A stretch of 64,000 bases of DNA from Paracyclopina nana (taxonomy: Eukaryota; Arthropoda; Copepoda; Cyclopoida; Cyclopettidae). The position numbers and the translations under genes are program-made. Of this stretch, positions 13,501 to 23,580 are shown piece by piece (the first letter of the stretch is position 1; every line of letters starts with the position of its first letter). The notes under the pieces were generated by a model that was given only the letters and a program-made list of their open reading frames with translations, was not told where the DNA came from and searched no databases. Where the stretch lies: assembly GCA_019096065.1 (NCBI GenBank), contig JAGUCH010000002.1, forward strand, positions 9,746,501-9,810,500, given 5' to 3'.

Positions 13501-15353
13501 TTCGCGTACACCGGGCTGCCCTTGAATCGGACTACGTGTCCCAACACCTGCATGAGTGGATAGATTTGATATTTGGGTACAAGCAGCAGGGACCCCCGGC
13601 AGTGGAGGCCGTCAACGTATTTCACCACCTGTTCTACGAGGGCAACGTAGACATTTTTAGCATTGATGATCCACTGCAGCGGAACGCAACCATCGGATTT
13701 ATTAACAATTTTGGCCAGGTGCCAAAGCAATTGTTCAAGAAGCCTCACCCAGCCAAACGCGTGACCTCGGTGACAGCCGAGGACGGAAGTGGTGTTGTTG
13801 CTTCGGATGGCGGTGCTGTCACTACCAGCAAGCTTTTCTTCCATCACCTAACCAACTTGCGTCCAACCATGACCCCGATCAAGGAGCTGAAAGGTCCCGT
13901 GGGACAAATACAACAGATTGACAGGCTCGTTTATGCGGTTGAGCAGAACAAAGTCCTCGTACCGGGCAGCTCGAATCGTTATTTGGCCTGGGGCTATGCG
14001 GACCAGAGCTTTCGATTGGGCAATTATGAATCGGACAAAGCGGTCTTCATCTGCGAGCCTAGCTACCTCATCGGACAAGTGTTGACCTGCGTCTGCCCCA
14101 ATGCCAAGGTGGTCATCACGGCTGGCACCAGCTCTGTTGTCATGGTGTACGAGTACAACAAGAAGGTGAAGCAGTTGCTTATAAAGAAGCTACTCTATGG
14201 TCACACTGATGCTGTCACGTGTCTTGCTGCCTCCCCCGCATGGAGCATCGCCGTTTCGGGATCCAGAGACAGATCGGCCATCATCTGGGACCTATCACGT
14301 TATGTCTATGTGAAACACTTGCCCGACCACGCAGGCCCTGTGGCCTCAGTGGCCATCAATGATCTGACCGGAGACATTGTCACCTGTGCTGGCTCTCTAC
14401 TTTATGTCTGGGATATCGGAGGCCGTTTGCTGGCCAGCATTGACACCAACTCAGTCTGTCCCCCGCTGTCTCCTCAGCCAAAGCATCAGCAAATTTTGTG
14501 CGTTACCTGCTCTCAAATGAATGAGTGGGACCGCGAGAATGTCATCATGACCGGATCCAGTGATGGTGTGGTGCGCATGTGGTCGATGGACTTTGTTGAG
14601 GTCGCTGTCGGTGAACTTGAGGGCTCAACGTTGACTCGTGATGCATCGCAGCAGCCTGACCTCGAGACTGAACTCAATCAGCGCAAGCTGTCTATCACGG
14701 CCCATTTGGCGAGCAAAATGAAGTGCACCAAATCCGAAGACTCAGACAAAGAGGAAGAGCGTGACAATAGCGAAGAAGACGGCGCCAATAGCGAGGGGTT
14801 CGTGCTTGTCGGGCCCCCCAACCCGCCCACAGTTCCCCTACCGGACTACCTGCTGCACAAGCCCGACATTGACAAGAGCGATGGGTACGTGTGGAAGCGC
14901 CAGCTGGTGTTCCGAGCCAAGCTGACCATGCACACGGCCTTTGAGAGGCCGGACAACAGTGACCCTGCTGCGGTCACCGCGCTGGCCGTCAGCCGAGACC
15001 ATCGGACAGTCTATGTGGGCGACGAGCGAGGCCGCGTGTTTTCGTGGTCGGTGGCGTCGAAGCCGGGCAAAGGGATGGTCGACCACTGGTGGAAGGATGA
15101 GGGTGTCGGTGCGTGCGTTCAGTGCGGCACCAAGTTCACGATCTACGAGCGGCGCCACCATTGTCGTAATTGTGGCAAAGTTTTTTGCTCGTGCTGCAGC
15201 CAATACCAGGCCGAAATTCCGCGGCTGAAAATCTTGCAGCCGGTGAGAGTGTGTAAACCTTGTCACGACTCCCTGGCCAACTCCTCGGAACAAGAGCCAG
15301 CTCCTACGGTAACGAATGCTTCGCCAAAGAAAAAGTGCGCCGTCAAGAATTGA
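1505..15353 (+). CDS. Wdfy3: WDFY3/Alfy (blue cheese) BEACH-WD40-FYVE autophagy adaptor, complete
   Basis: Exons are 1505-2354, 2418-2604, 2669-7266 and 10498-15353, with GT-AG introns in consistent phase, giving 3496 residues (human and fly homologues are about 3500). The N-terminus matches the family (MNIVRRL..., VRRRASNQSTEAA). A laminin-G/ConA-like segment lies near residues 1066-1235. The PH-BEACH domain is about 2506-2646, BEACH about 2681-2966 (starting VTQRWARGEITNFQYL) and WD40 repeats about 3039-3400. A C-terminal FYVE finger at about 3409-3475 has WWKDEGV, RRHHCRNCGK and RVC. An acidic stretch followed by EGFVLV near 3312 fits an LC3/GABARAP-interacting motif. From family knowledge, the protein links p62-positive aggregates and PI3P membranes to the autophagy machinery. 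It is strikingly intron-poor compared with ACE in the same window. Confidence 0.96.
8160..8285. repeat. Decayed fragment of the 49761-50377 foldback family
   Basis: The segment containing CTGAAAGCTAATGTTCTAAG, AATCCTGGCCTATGGCTTCC and CATAACATAAAATTTT matches the left arm of the inverted-repeat element at 49761-50377 with many substitutions. It is an old relic within the WDFY3 intron. Confidence 0.7.
8388..9535. repeat. Degenerate duplicated segment (about 8388-8500 and 9414-9532)
   Basis: Both segments share GCTTTTCCATG, AGTACAAAAACTA, AGCATG-CAG, GAAAGTACTTTTTGCT and TCAAAATCTTGGCT in the same order and orientation. They are therefore diverged direct copies within the same intron. Confidence 0.65.
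9015..10380. mobile_element. Dispersed non-autonomous element, copy shared with the PNP intron
   Basis: The sequence from TTATATGATGGAAAGCAATT through CAGTTTACCAATTCG, then GGGCCTCTCAACC, GATCAGATGCTAAGTCAAG and GCAAGCTTGAGCCCGCAAAG, recurs collinearly at 28340-29500. It carries no coding sequence. In the other copy this family ends in imperfect inverted repeats, so this is probably a copy that has lost its right end. Confidence 0.75.
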
Positions 15354-15775
15354 TCTCATATGCAGCGTTAGCTTTAATGTGCGCCACTACTGACTGTTGA
15401 TCATGTGATTTTATTTTTGTGACCAGCCAAGTGTTGGCTTACGATGATATTTTAGTATTGACCCAACTCGTGTTCTTGCTCTCCTCCATTTTCTTCTGCG
15501 TGTTATATGGCGTGTTTGAGTAGCTCCGCTCGCTCTACGACTAGTCTAGTACGACAGTGCTGCATAGAAGTGTGTTTGATTAAAAAGACACTTGTATCAC
15601 ACCGGTTTAAATCAACGACATTCCACTTCATGTATTATTATACAGTATGACGACAACGATGATGTTAATGCAGATTGACGTGAAACACTCACACATAAAA
15701 CAGATGAAAATGTGTCAAAATGATGAAACCCTTTTGCTGTTGTTGTTGAATTATGCTTTTTGTCAGACATATTAC

Positions 15776-15781
15776 ATTAAA
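15776..15781 (+). terminator. Polyadenylation signal of WDFY3
   Basis: ATTAAA lies 423 bases after the WDFY3 stop, in an otherwise non-coding 3' region and just before the stop of the convergent gene at 15823. Confidence 0.55.
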
Positions 15782-15822
15782 GCTTGTTCGGACCAAGATC
15801 AATAGTGGCTGTTGCATTGCGG

Positions 15823-17053
15823 CTAAAGCTCCTCCTTTCCAGTGCTCGCATCTTTCAAGCATCTAATAACGAGGCCAGGATCGATGTCGCCCTTCTGATT
15901 GATAAATCTGCCTCCGGTGGTTGTCAAGTCGTCGGGGCATTTCGGAGAGGGCTTCGTCTTGATGTGGTACCACTTTTTGCCGAACCAGTAATTTCCGGGC
16001 GTGGCGTCGTACATGCCTGCTTAGATGCACCGGTCATAAAGCAATCTCACAAAAACTCAAGATACTCGCTTATGATCCAGCAGCCACGGTCTTTGCATTC
16101 CACTTCCGGGTATTCGGGGACCTCGTTGAAGTAATAGTAGAGGAAAACCTTGGGCGGCACCGGTCGCTCTGGCGTCGCCACGAAATTGGAGAGGTTATGC
16201 ACGTAGACTGGGTATCTGCCGGAGATGTCCCCTCTGTTCTCGTACTCGATCCAAGGAAGTTCCTGGAACATGGGTAAATGTACCATACGAGTCCCCCGAC
16301 GCCTCCTCGTCGGAAATGCATTGGCAAATGTCTGCTAATGCACATCGCGCATTCTTCGGCTTGATTCTCACGAAATACTCACTGGGTAAATCGTGAAGAC
16401 GCCCATCATGTCTTGGTACCAGGGATCTCGATTCAGCGTCCCCTCGATTTGCAATTTTTCGCAGCACTTCTGCCTGCTCTCTCCTCCCGCAGCATGAGTC
16501 GGTGTATCTGCAGAATTTTGCTCAAACTCAGTCAACACACACATATAGCGTTGCGGCGTACGTAAAACATGGGCTGCATCTTTTGCGCTAATTCGATCGT
16601 GATGAACTACTCTTGGCTGGTTTTGCGCTTAACTTTGCATTATGGTCGCGCGCAACTACTGTAAAATACGACATGCAGAACTTCTCTAGAACAAAAGTAT
16701 GCTAAACAAGTTGGAAAAGTAGTATCACTAGCAGCAGAAGTAGTGTGACCCTAAATGAGTGGACTGGCTTGTGCATGCATGCTGACAGCTTGCCTTAACT
16801 ACTTTACTCTGTGGAATTTTGCTGCTGCTGCTGTGCTGCTGCTGCAATTCACAGGGCAGTTCCCTTTGGTTTATTTTTCTGCTCCTCGAACTGTAGATTG
16901 CACGTGACTAAAGCTCTGCTGCAATTTAGCCCCCCTTTTAGCATGTAGGACCATCGTCGTCTGTGCAACAGCATCACCTTTTGCCAAGCTGAAGATGAAC
17001 ACGGCCACCAACGCCAGTTTGCTGCCAACGTGAGCCTTTCTCGCCGTTGCCAT
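15823..17053 (-). CDS. Secreted protein of unknown function, 218 residues
   Basis: Reading on the minus strand, the exons are 17053-16978, 16507-16383, 16331-16070 and 16016-15823. Exon 1 encodes a clean signal peptide (MATARKAHVGSKLALVAVFI...). The mature protein starts DTPTHAAGG, then has KCCEKLQIEG, DPWYQDMMGVFTIY, GRYPVYVHNL, FLYYYFNE, CWIIS, NYWFGKKWYH and SPKCPDD. The spacing of aromatic strands, paired cysteines and the W-Y-H/P-x-C-P ending suggests a small disulphide-bonded extracellular beta domain, but I do not recognise the family. Introns 1 and 2 are GT-AG. Intron 3 (16069-16017, 53 nt) works in phase only as GC-AG, with donor GCGAGT. The gene is tail-to-tail with WDFY3 and divergent from the Methuselah-like gene. 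Confidence 0.72.
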
Positions 17054-20000
17054 GATGACTAAGCAATTGAGTGACTACTGATGGAGGCAATGCGCTAAAG
17101 AGGGGCAAAACACATCTGTAGCATTAATAATTGCGCGGGGCGGCCGCATTATCTGGGATTCAATCATCATTTCTTGAGAGGGCCCTTATCATGTGCGAAA
17201 TCGTACCAATGCATCAACCGCATCAATTATGGAGTAAGCCTTAACAGCTCCTGACTGTAAGCCACAAGCAATCCTGATACAAGGTTTCGGATTCGAAAAT
17301 CAGTTTTTTGGCCCAAACCCCTTGCAATAGTGTGAAAAATTGGAAAATTAAGTTTCATGACCACTGGACCACTCTAGGGTGGTCAAGTGGTGCGGTAAGC
17401 AAAATGCTGTTTAGATTAAGGCAAAAATGAATGGGGGCATAGCTGGAGGTGTGGGTATGGCCAGATATCAACTATACCCTAATTATCTAGGCCCTGGGGG
17501 GGTCTCTAGGTGTCAGGGAAAAAAAGTTGAAAAACGTAAACAAACTAGTTGAAAAATGGCCAAAATTCACTTTTTCGGACCCTACTTTGAGGGCATTTTC
17601 CTCCCATGTCAGTGGATGGATTTTTGATTTTTCAACTCTGGATGAAAGTCAAAGATTGGAACTGTCATTACAAAAAAGAAAATTCATTATATGTCTGCAG
17701 ATGGAGCTCCTGGAGCGATTCAAAAATACACATTTTTAACAAAAATGACTTTACAGTAAAACAGATAAAACTGACAAGCGGAAGTGAAGTCAAATACAAA
17801 AATTTTTTTATCATCACAAACATGTCAGTGCACACCCAGAGGCTTGTCCCAAACAAAAAAATTCAGGATATATAGGCCCTGCCCCTGGCCAGGAGCCTGG
17901 GCAGTCCCATTTATTCTCTGCTGTAACAGCTACATAGGCCAACAGGGAGCCCTTGGCTCCCATGTCAGTGGATGAAAGTGTCCTTTTTTGGCCTCCTGAG
18001 GTCTGTGCTGACCTGGAGGCTTGGGCCAAGCAAAAAACTTCAGGGTACATTGGCCCTGGCCAGGAGCCAGGGCGGTACCGTTTATGCTCTACTGCAGCAG
18101 CTTTATAGGCCAACAGGTAGCCCCTGGCTCCCATGTCAGTGGATGAAAGTGTCCTTTTTTGGCCTCCTGAGGTCTGTGCTGACCTGGAGGCTTGGTCCAA
18201 GCAAAAAAATTCAGGGTACATTGGCCCTGGCCTGGAGCCTGGGCGGTACCGGTTATACACTCTGCTGCAGCAGCTACATAGGCCAACAGGGAGCTCCCAT
18301 GTCAGTGGATGAAAGTGTCCTTTTTCAGCCTCCTGAGGTCTGTGCTGACCTGGAGGCTTGGTCCAAGCGACAAAATTCAGGGTACATTGGCCCTGGCCCA
18401 GAGCTGCAGCAGAGTGTATAACCGGTACCGCCCAGGCTCCAGGCCAGGGCCAATGTACCCTGAATTTTTTTGCTTGGACCAAGCCTCCAGGTCAGCACAG
18501 ACCTCAGGAGGCTGAAAAAGGACACTTTCATCCACTGACATGGGTGCCAGGGGCTCCCTGTTGGCCTATGAAGCTGCTGCAGCAGAGTATAACCGGTACC
18601 GCCCTGGCTCCGGGCCAGGGCCAATGTACCCTGAATCATTTTGCTTGGCCCAAGCCTCCAGGTCAGCACAGACCTCAGGAGGCTGAAAAAGGACACTTTC
18701 ATCCACTGACATGGGAGCCAGGGGCTCCCTGTTGGCCTATGTAGCTGCTGCAGCAGAGCATAACCAGTACCGCCCTGGCTCCTGGCCAGGGCCAATGTAC
18801 CCTGAATTTTGTCGCTTGGACCAAGCCTCCAGGTCAGCACAGACCTCAGGAGGCTGAAAAAGGACACTTTCATCCACTGACATGGGAGCTCCCTGTTGGC
18901 CTATGAAGCTGCTGCAGCAGAGTATAACCGGTACCGCCCTGGCTCCGGGCCAGGGCCAATGTACCCTGAATTTTGTCGCCTGGACCAAGCCTCCAGGTCA
19001 GCACAGACCTCAGGAGGCTGAAAAAGGACACTTTCATCCACTGACATGGGAGCTCCCTGTTGGCCTATGAAGCTGCTGCAGCAGAGTATAACCGGTACCG
19101 CCCTGGCTCCGGGCCAGTGTCAGTGGATGAAAGTGTCCTTTTTCAGCCTCCTGAGGTCTGTGCTGACCTGGAGGCTTGGGCCAAGCAAAATGATTCAGGG
19201 TACATTGGCCCTGGCCCGGAGCCAGGGCGGTACCGGTTATACTCTGCTGCAGCAGCTTCATAGGCCAACAGGGAGCCCCTGGCACCCATGTCAGTGGATG
19301 AAAGTGTCCTTTTTCAGCCTCCTGAGGTCTGTGCTGACCTGGAGGCTTGGTCCAAGCAAAAAAATTCAGGGTGCATTGGCCCTGGCCTGGAGCCTGGGCG
19401 GTACCGGTTATACACTCTGCTGCAGCTCTGGGCCAGGGCCAATGTACCCTGAATTTTGTCGCTTGGACCAAGCCTCCAGGTCAGCACAGACCTCAGGAGG
19501 CTGAAAAAGGACACTTTCATCCACTGACATGGGAGCTCCCTGTTGGCCTATGTAGCTGCTGCAGCAGAGTGTATAACCGGTACCGCCCAGGCTCCAGGCC
19601 AGGGCCAATGTACCCTGAATTTTTTTGCTTGGACCAAGCCTCCAGGTCAGCACAGACCTCAGGAGGCCAAAAAAGGACACTTTCATCCACTGACATGGGA
19701 GCCAGGGGCTACCTGTTGGCCTATAAAGCTGCTGCAGTAGAGCATAAACGGTACCGCCCTGGCTCCTGGCCAGGGCCAATGTACCCTGAAGTTTTTTGCT
19801 TGGCCCAAGCCTCCAGGTCAGCACAGACCTCAGGAGGCCAAAAAAGGACACTTTCATCCACTGACATGGGAGCCAAGGGCTCCCTGTTGGCCTATGTAGC
19901 TGTTACAGCAGAGAATAAATGGGACTGCCCAGGCTCCTGGCCAGGGGCAGGGCCTATATATCCTGAATTTTTTTGTTTGGGACAAGCCTCTGGGTGTGCA

Positions 20001-20634
20001 CTGACATGTTTGTGATGATAAAAAAATTTTTGTATTTGACTTCACTTCCGCTTGTCAGTTTTATCTGTTTTACTGATAAGTCATTTTTGTTAAAAATGTG
20101 TATTTTTGAATCGCTCCAGGAGCTCCATCTGCAGACATATAATGAATTTTCTTTTTTGTAATGACAGTTCCAATCTTTGACTTTCATCCAGAGTTGAAAA
20201 ATCAAAAATCCATCCACTGACATGGGAGGAAAATGCCCTCAAAGTAGGGTCCGAAAAAGTGAATTTTGGCCATTTTTCAACTAGTTTGTTTACGTTTTTC
20301 AACTTTTTTTCCCTGACACCTAGAGACCCCCCCAGGGCCTAGATAATTAGGGTATAGTTGATATCTGGCCATACCCACACCTCCAGCTATGCCCCCATTC
20401 ATTTTTGCCTTAATCTAAACAGCATTTTGCTTACCGCACCACTTGACCACCCTAGAGTGGTCCAGTGGTCATGAAACTTAATTTTCCAATTTTTCACACT
20501 ATTGCAAGGGGTTTGGGCCAAAAAACTGATTTTCGAATCCGAAACCTTGTATCAGGATTGCTTGTGGCTTACAGTCAGGAGCTGTTAAATTGGCACTTCC
20601 AAATGCTTAAGTAGGCAGTCTCGATTGAATCGGT
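17054..20634. promoter_or_regulatory. Divergent promoter region split by an insertion
   Basis: The start codons of the secreted-protein gene (-) and the Methuselah-like gene (+) face away from each other across this interval. Without the foldback at 17241-20588 only 187 bp on the left and 46 bp on the right remain, i.e. about 235 bp for both promoters. I cannot point to specific promoter motifs. Divergent transcription is inferred from gene orientation alone. Confidence 0.4.
17241..20588. mobile_element. 3.35-kb foldback element with 1470-bp arms flanked by TTAA
   Basis: Positions 17241-18710 are the reverse complement of 19119-20588. Base pairing at both extremes gives the same coordinate sum (37829), so the arms align end to end, with only scattered differences noticed (for example near 17752 versus 20077). 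A 408-bp loop (18711-19118) separates them. Both ends read TTAACAGCTCCTGACTGTAA, so TTAA may be a piggyBac-type target site or part of the terminus. The outer 640 bp of each arm is unique. Inside are 165-171-bp sub-repeats around GTCAGTGGATGAAAGTGTCC whose orientation flips at about 18405, 19118 and 19424. No transposase is encoded, and long open frames across both strands are repeat artefacts. Confidence 0.93.
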
Positions 20635-22558
20635 ATGGCGAACGGTGGCCGCATTGCCGCCGTTACCATCATCTCCATGATTTGCTTCTGCGGCAATGTG
20701 CCTCGTTGCGGCAGCAACGGAAGCTTGCCGCAAAATGTGTCTGTTGCCAAATGCTGCGCCACGCACGAGGTGTTCAACGAGAAGACCAATCGATGCGAAA
20801 GCGGTGACTTCAACCTGGAAGACTTGATCGTCTACGAGGCGGATTTGACCACGCGAGTTGAGAACCGCCACATCAATTTCGTCACCGGAGCTCTCAAGCC
20901 GGAGGACTGTCCGTCTGGCTACGAGACGAGGTTTTTCAAATATTATCAAAATTGCAAAATACGGACTGTTGCGCAGTTTCTCTTGAGCCGCTCGACGAGA
21001 CACGCTAGTAATGGGGCTATTATTTTTTAAGGTAACGATATGGTAGCACATGCGCGCGAGCCAGCCACTGGCTACAGTTAGCGATGGAATTTTAAGGCCT
21101 GTAAATTTTCCGCCTGACTAGCAATGCTGTGCGCTGAAGATTGCTTGTTGCCGCCCCAGATGAAAAGCTCCTTGCTATCAAACGCATAATCGTGGCAGTG
21201 CCACGTCGCGCGCAACAATAGCAACGTACGTCTTGCTTTCGCTAACAATATGCAGGTGGAACGTCTCGCCTTTCAGGATGCTGATGCCCCCCACCGACCA
21301 GTTTGAGGTGGTGGCCGACGGCCGCCTGCACCACGGCGGCCACTTCTTGGGCCCGTCGCACTACTGCGTGGAAAAATGCCACATGTCTGGCCTGCATGTG
21401 GCCATCGTCTGCGTGGCTCGCGGCCGTTCCTCGCCGTGCTTTTACCGCGATCTGCTCTACACGATCGGGATGTGCGTGTCTGCGCTGGGCCTGGCGTTGA
21501 CGATGGCGGTCTACGCGGCCGTGGCCGAGCTGCGGAATGCACCTGGGAAAAATCTCCTGTGTCTGGCATCGTCCCTCTTGCTGGCCTACGTCGTCTTGGT
21601 GGCCACCAGACTCATGGCAACATCTCGCGAGTGGGTGTGCATGGCGGCAGGCAAGAAGATGCATGCACCAACCATACGCACACCTCGCTCATGCACGATT
21701 GTTTTTTCAGCCCTGCTCATGTACTTCGGGTTCACCTCCTCGTTCGCCTGGTTCACCGTCATCTCCACCGACATCTGGCTCACTTTCGGGTACTTCTTGC
21801 ATGCACGTTGATCTCGCGAAAAAAGCATTGAGACGGGGAAAGTTTGCTGCTGCCGCTGCATGATTTCAACTTAACTGATTTGGCAAGCTAGAGAACGCCC
21901 TACATGCATGGAAGCTGCCAGCCTAGCTAACCTATGATTAAGCAATAGGAAACGCGTTTCCTCCTCCGCCAACGTCATGAGAACGGGCGGCGGCGCCGGG
22001 ACCAGGAACAGGGTCTACATCGCCGCCGGCTGGGGCGGGCCCCTCCTCATGACCCTCGTGGCCTTGGCCGTGGACAGGACGGACTACGAGGGCCTGAGGC
22101 CCAACTTCGGCCTCACGTCCTGCTGGTTCCACGACCCCTGGGCCGTGCTGGCCTACTTCTACGGGCCCATCGGCTGCCTCCTCATGGTCAACTTCGCCCT
22201 CTTCCTCCTGACCACGGTTGAGCTGTGCCGGCTGCAGGCCAGCCTCAAGGCCGGCAAGACCAGGCAGCTGTGGCGGCGGCACAGCAAGAACAAGTGCCAG
22301 GAGAACCTGGACGGCACGCGGCAGCGCCTGGCCCTGCATTTCAAGCTCTTCGTCGTCATGGGCCTGTGCTGGGCCTTCGAGCTGCTCGCGTGGGCCTTTC
22401 CCAGCCCCAGCTGCTGGCCGTGGTACGTGGTCACGGACATGGTGAACGCGCTGCAGGGCCTCTGGATGTTTCTCATCTACGTGGCCAAGGAGGACGTGTG
22501 GAAAAAGTTGCTGGCGAAACTCGGCAGCAGCAACCACGTGGTCCCGGCTGCGGCATGA
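20635..22558 (+). CDS. Methuselah-like class B (secretin-type) GPCR
   Basis: Exons are 20635-20930, 21256-21650, 21711-21789 and 21949-22558, giving 459 residues. A signal peptide (MANGGRIAAVTIISMICFC) leads into a cysteine-rich ectodomain with LPQNVSVAKCC and a later HYCVEKC, as in Methuselah receptors. TM1 begins LLYTIGMCVSALGLAL, followed by TM2 NLLCLASSLLLAYVVL, TM3 ending FAWFTVISTDIW, TM4 VYIAAGWGGPLLMTLV, then TM5-TM7 (MVNFALFLLTTVEL, LFVVMGLCWAFELLAW, GLWMFLIYVAKEDVW). The family is linked in insects to stress, lifespan and peptide signalling; the ligand here is unknown. Intron 2 is GC-AG with donor CAG|GCAAGA, and leaves the frame open if retained. The exact acceptor of exon 4 is uncertain by a few residues. 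The last exon is very GC-rich compared with its neighbours. Confidence 0.88.
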
Positions 22559-22612
22559 CATTAAATATAACTCTCCATGCTATAAACTCCGGCATATGCC
22601 ATATAGCCATAA

Positions 22613-22618
22613 AATAAA
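22613..22618 (+). terminator. Polyadenylation signal of the Methuselah-like gene
   Basis: AATAAA lies 55 bases after the stop codon. Confidence 0.7.
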
Positions 22619-22683
22619 AGGAGTGAAGCGCAATCGAGTACGGGGAAGTTATCAAGCAAGCGCATGGTGGGAAGATCGTAAAA

Positions 22684-23580
22684 ATGCGGTTTCTTTCGGT
22701 CGGAGCCGGCCTCGGGCTGGCGGCCGCCTCATCCGGCCTGGGCCGTTGGCAACTGATTGGCCACGTGTTCGTGACTCATAACCTCGGCATGCCCTTCAAC
22801 AGCTGGATGATGATGAAGGAGGAACCGCCGCAGCTGCTATTGAAGCTGCAGCAGTCAGTCGCCGCGTCGGCCGCCCACTCCACATCGTCGTCGCCGTCGT
22901 CGGCGGGGCCTTCTTGGGCAGCCTCGCTCGCGTCGCTGCTGCCCATCCTCGATGGCCAGTTGACCTCTTTGGAAAGAGCTAAGCTATGCGAGCAATGCTG
23001 GCTTTCTCACGTACGAGACTCCGCATTGCATCGCGCGAACTATTGCTGCGGACTACGGCTCGGCCTCCGCGGGCAACCAGTGGAGGCCGCCACGGCTTGC
23101 TGGTGCGCGCGGCCAAGGTGCGGACGTCGTCCAGCACGCTGAACCGGTGGAGTGGGCCGCCGCCATGTCTTGGTGCGGACCGGCGCGGGTGCAGCTGCTA
23201 ACGTGACTTGCAAAAGAGCGAGGAGAGCGACGCCCAGCTGCAGCTCGACCACACCGACTGCAGCATCAGTCCGATCAGCAACGTCCTCACGAGCGGACAT
23301 GTCCGCACCCGAGACCGGGACCTCGTGGCCGTTCTTCCAACCGCAACTCCATCGCCCCGAGGGCGCTGCGGCCCGAGGCCCGAGGCCGCCCCGCACCACG
23401 TTGCCGCTCCAGCTGTTCGGCAAGCCTTGGCCGACAAGAAGCTGTCGTCGTCGCAGCATGAGCAGCTGTGGGCTGGCCCAGCTGATGAAGCTAGCGAAAC
23501 TGCAGCCAGTCACCACCGGGCCATGGCAAGCGGACGACGATCGACTTCTCAATCCTGGTCTTGGAACTTCTTCCTCCTAA
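22684..23580 (+). other. GC-rich block with coding-like but unresolved signal
   Basis: A start at 22684 (MRFLSVGAGLGLAAASSGLG) could splice through a very short intron (22765-22802) to an in-phase segment LDDDEGGTAAAIEAAAVSRR. That segment continues into a hydrophobic stretch LHIVVAVVGGAFLGSLARV and stops at about 22984, for roughly 84 residues. Further downstream, frames containing GLLVRAAK and SEESDAQLQLDHTD could be joined by a GT-AG intron. Several frames look protein-like because of high GC content, so I do not assert a gene. If real, it would be a small membrane protein just after the Methuselah-like gene. Confidence 0.25.

Noticed and set aside
10830-15359. Long antisense frames opposite WDFY3 exon 4
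   Set aside because: They shadow the real coding strand. The plus strand gives an unbroken match to WDFY3 through BEACH, WD40 and FYVE.
16195-16467. Minus-strand frame starting MLRKIANRGDAES as the coding frame of the secreted protein
   Set aside because: An overlapping frame has KCCEKLQIEG...FTIYP followed by a perfect GTGAGT donor and splices in phase to the next exon. The alternative gives no coherent continuation.
17814-20015. Long open frames (up to 222 codons) on both strands of the foldback
   Set aside because: Identical proteins appear in mirror positions in both arms and follow the sub-repeats. There is no homology, start context or splice logic.
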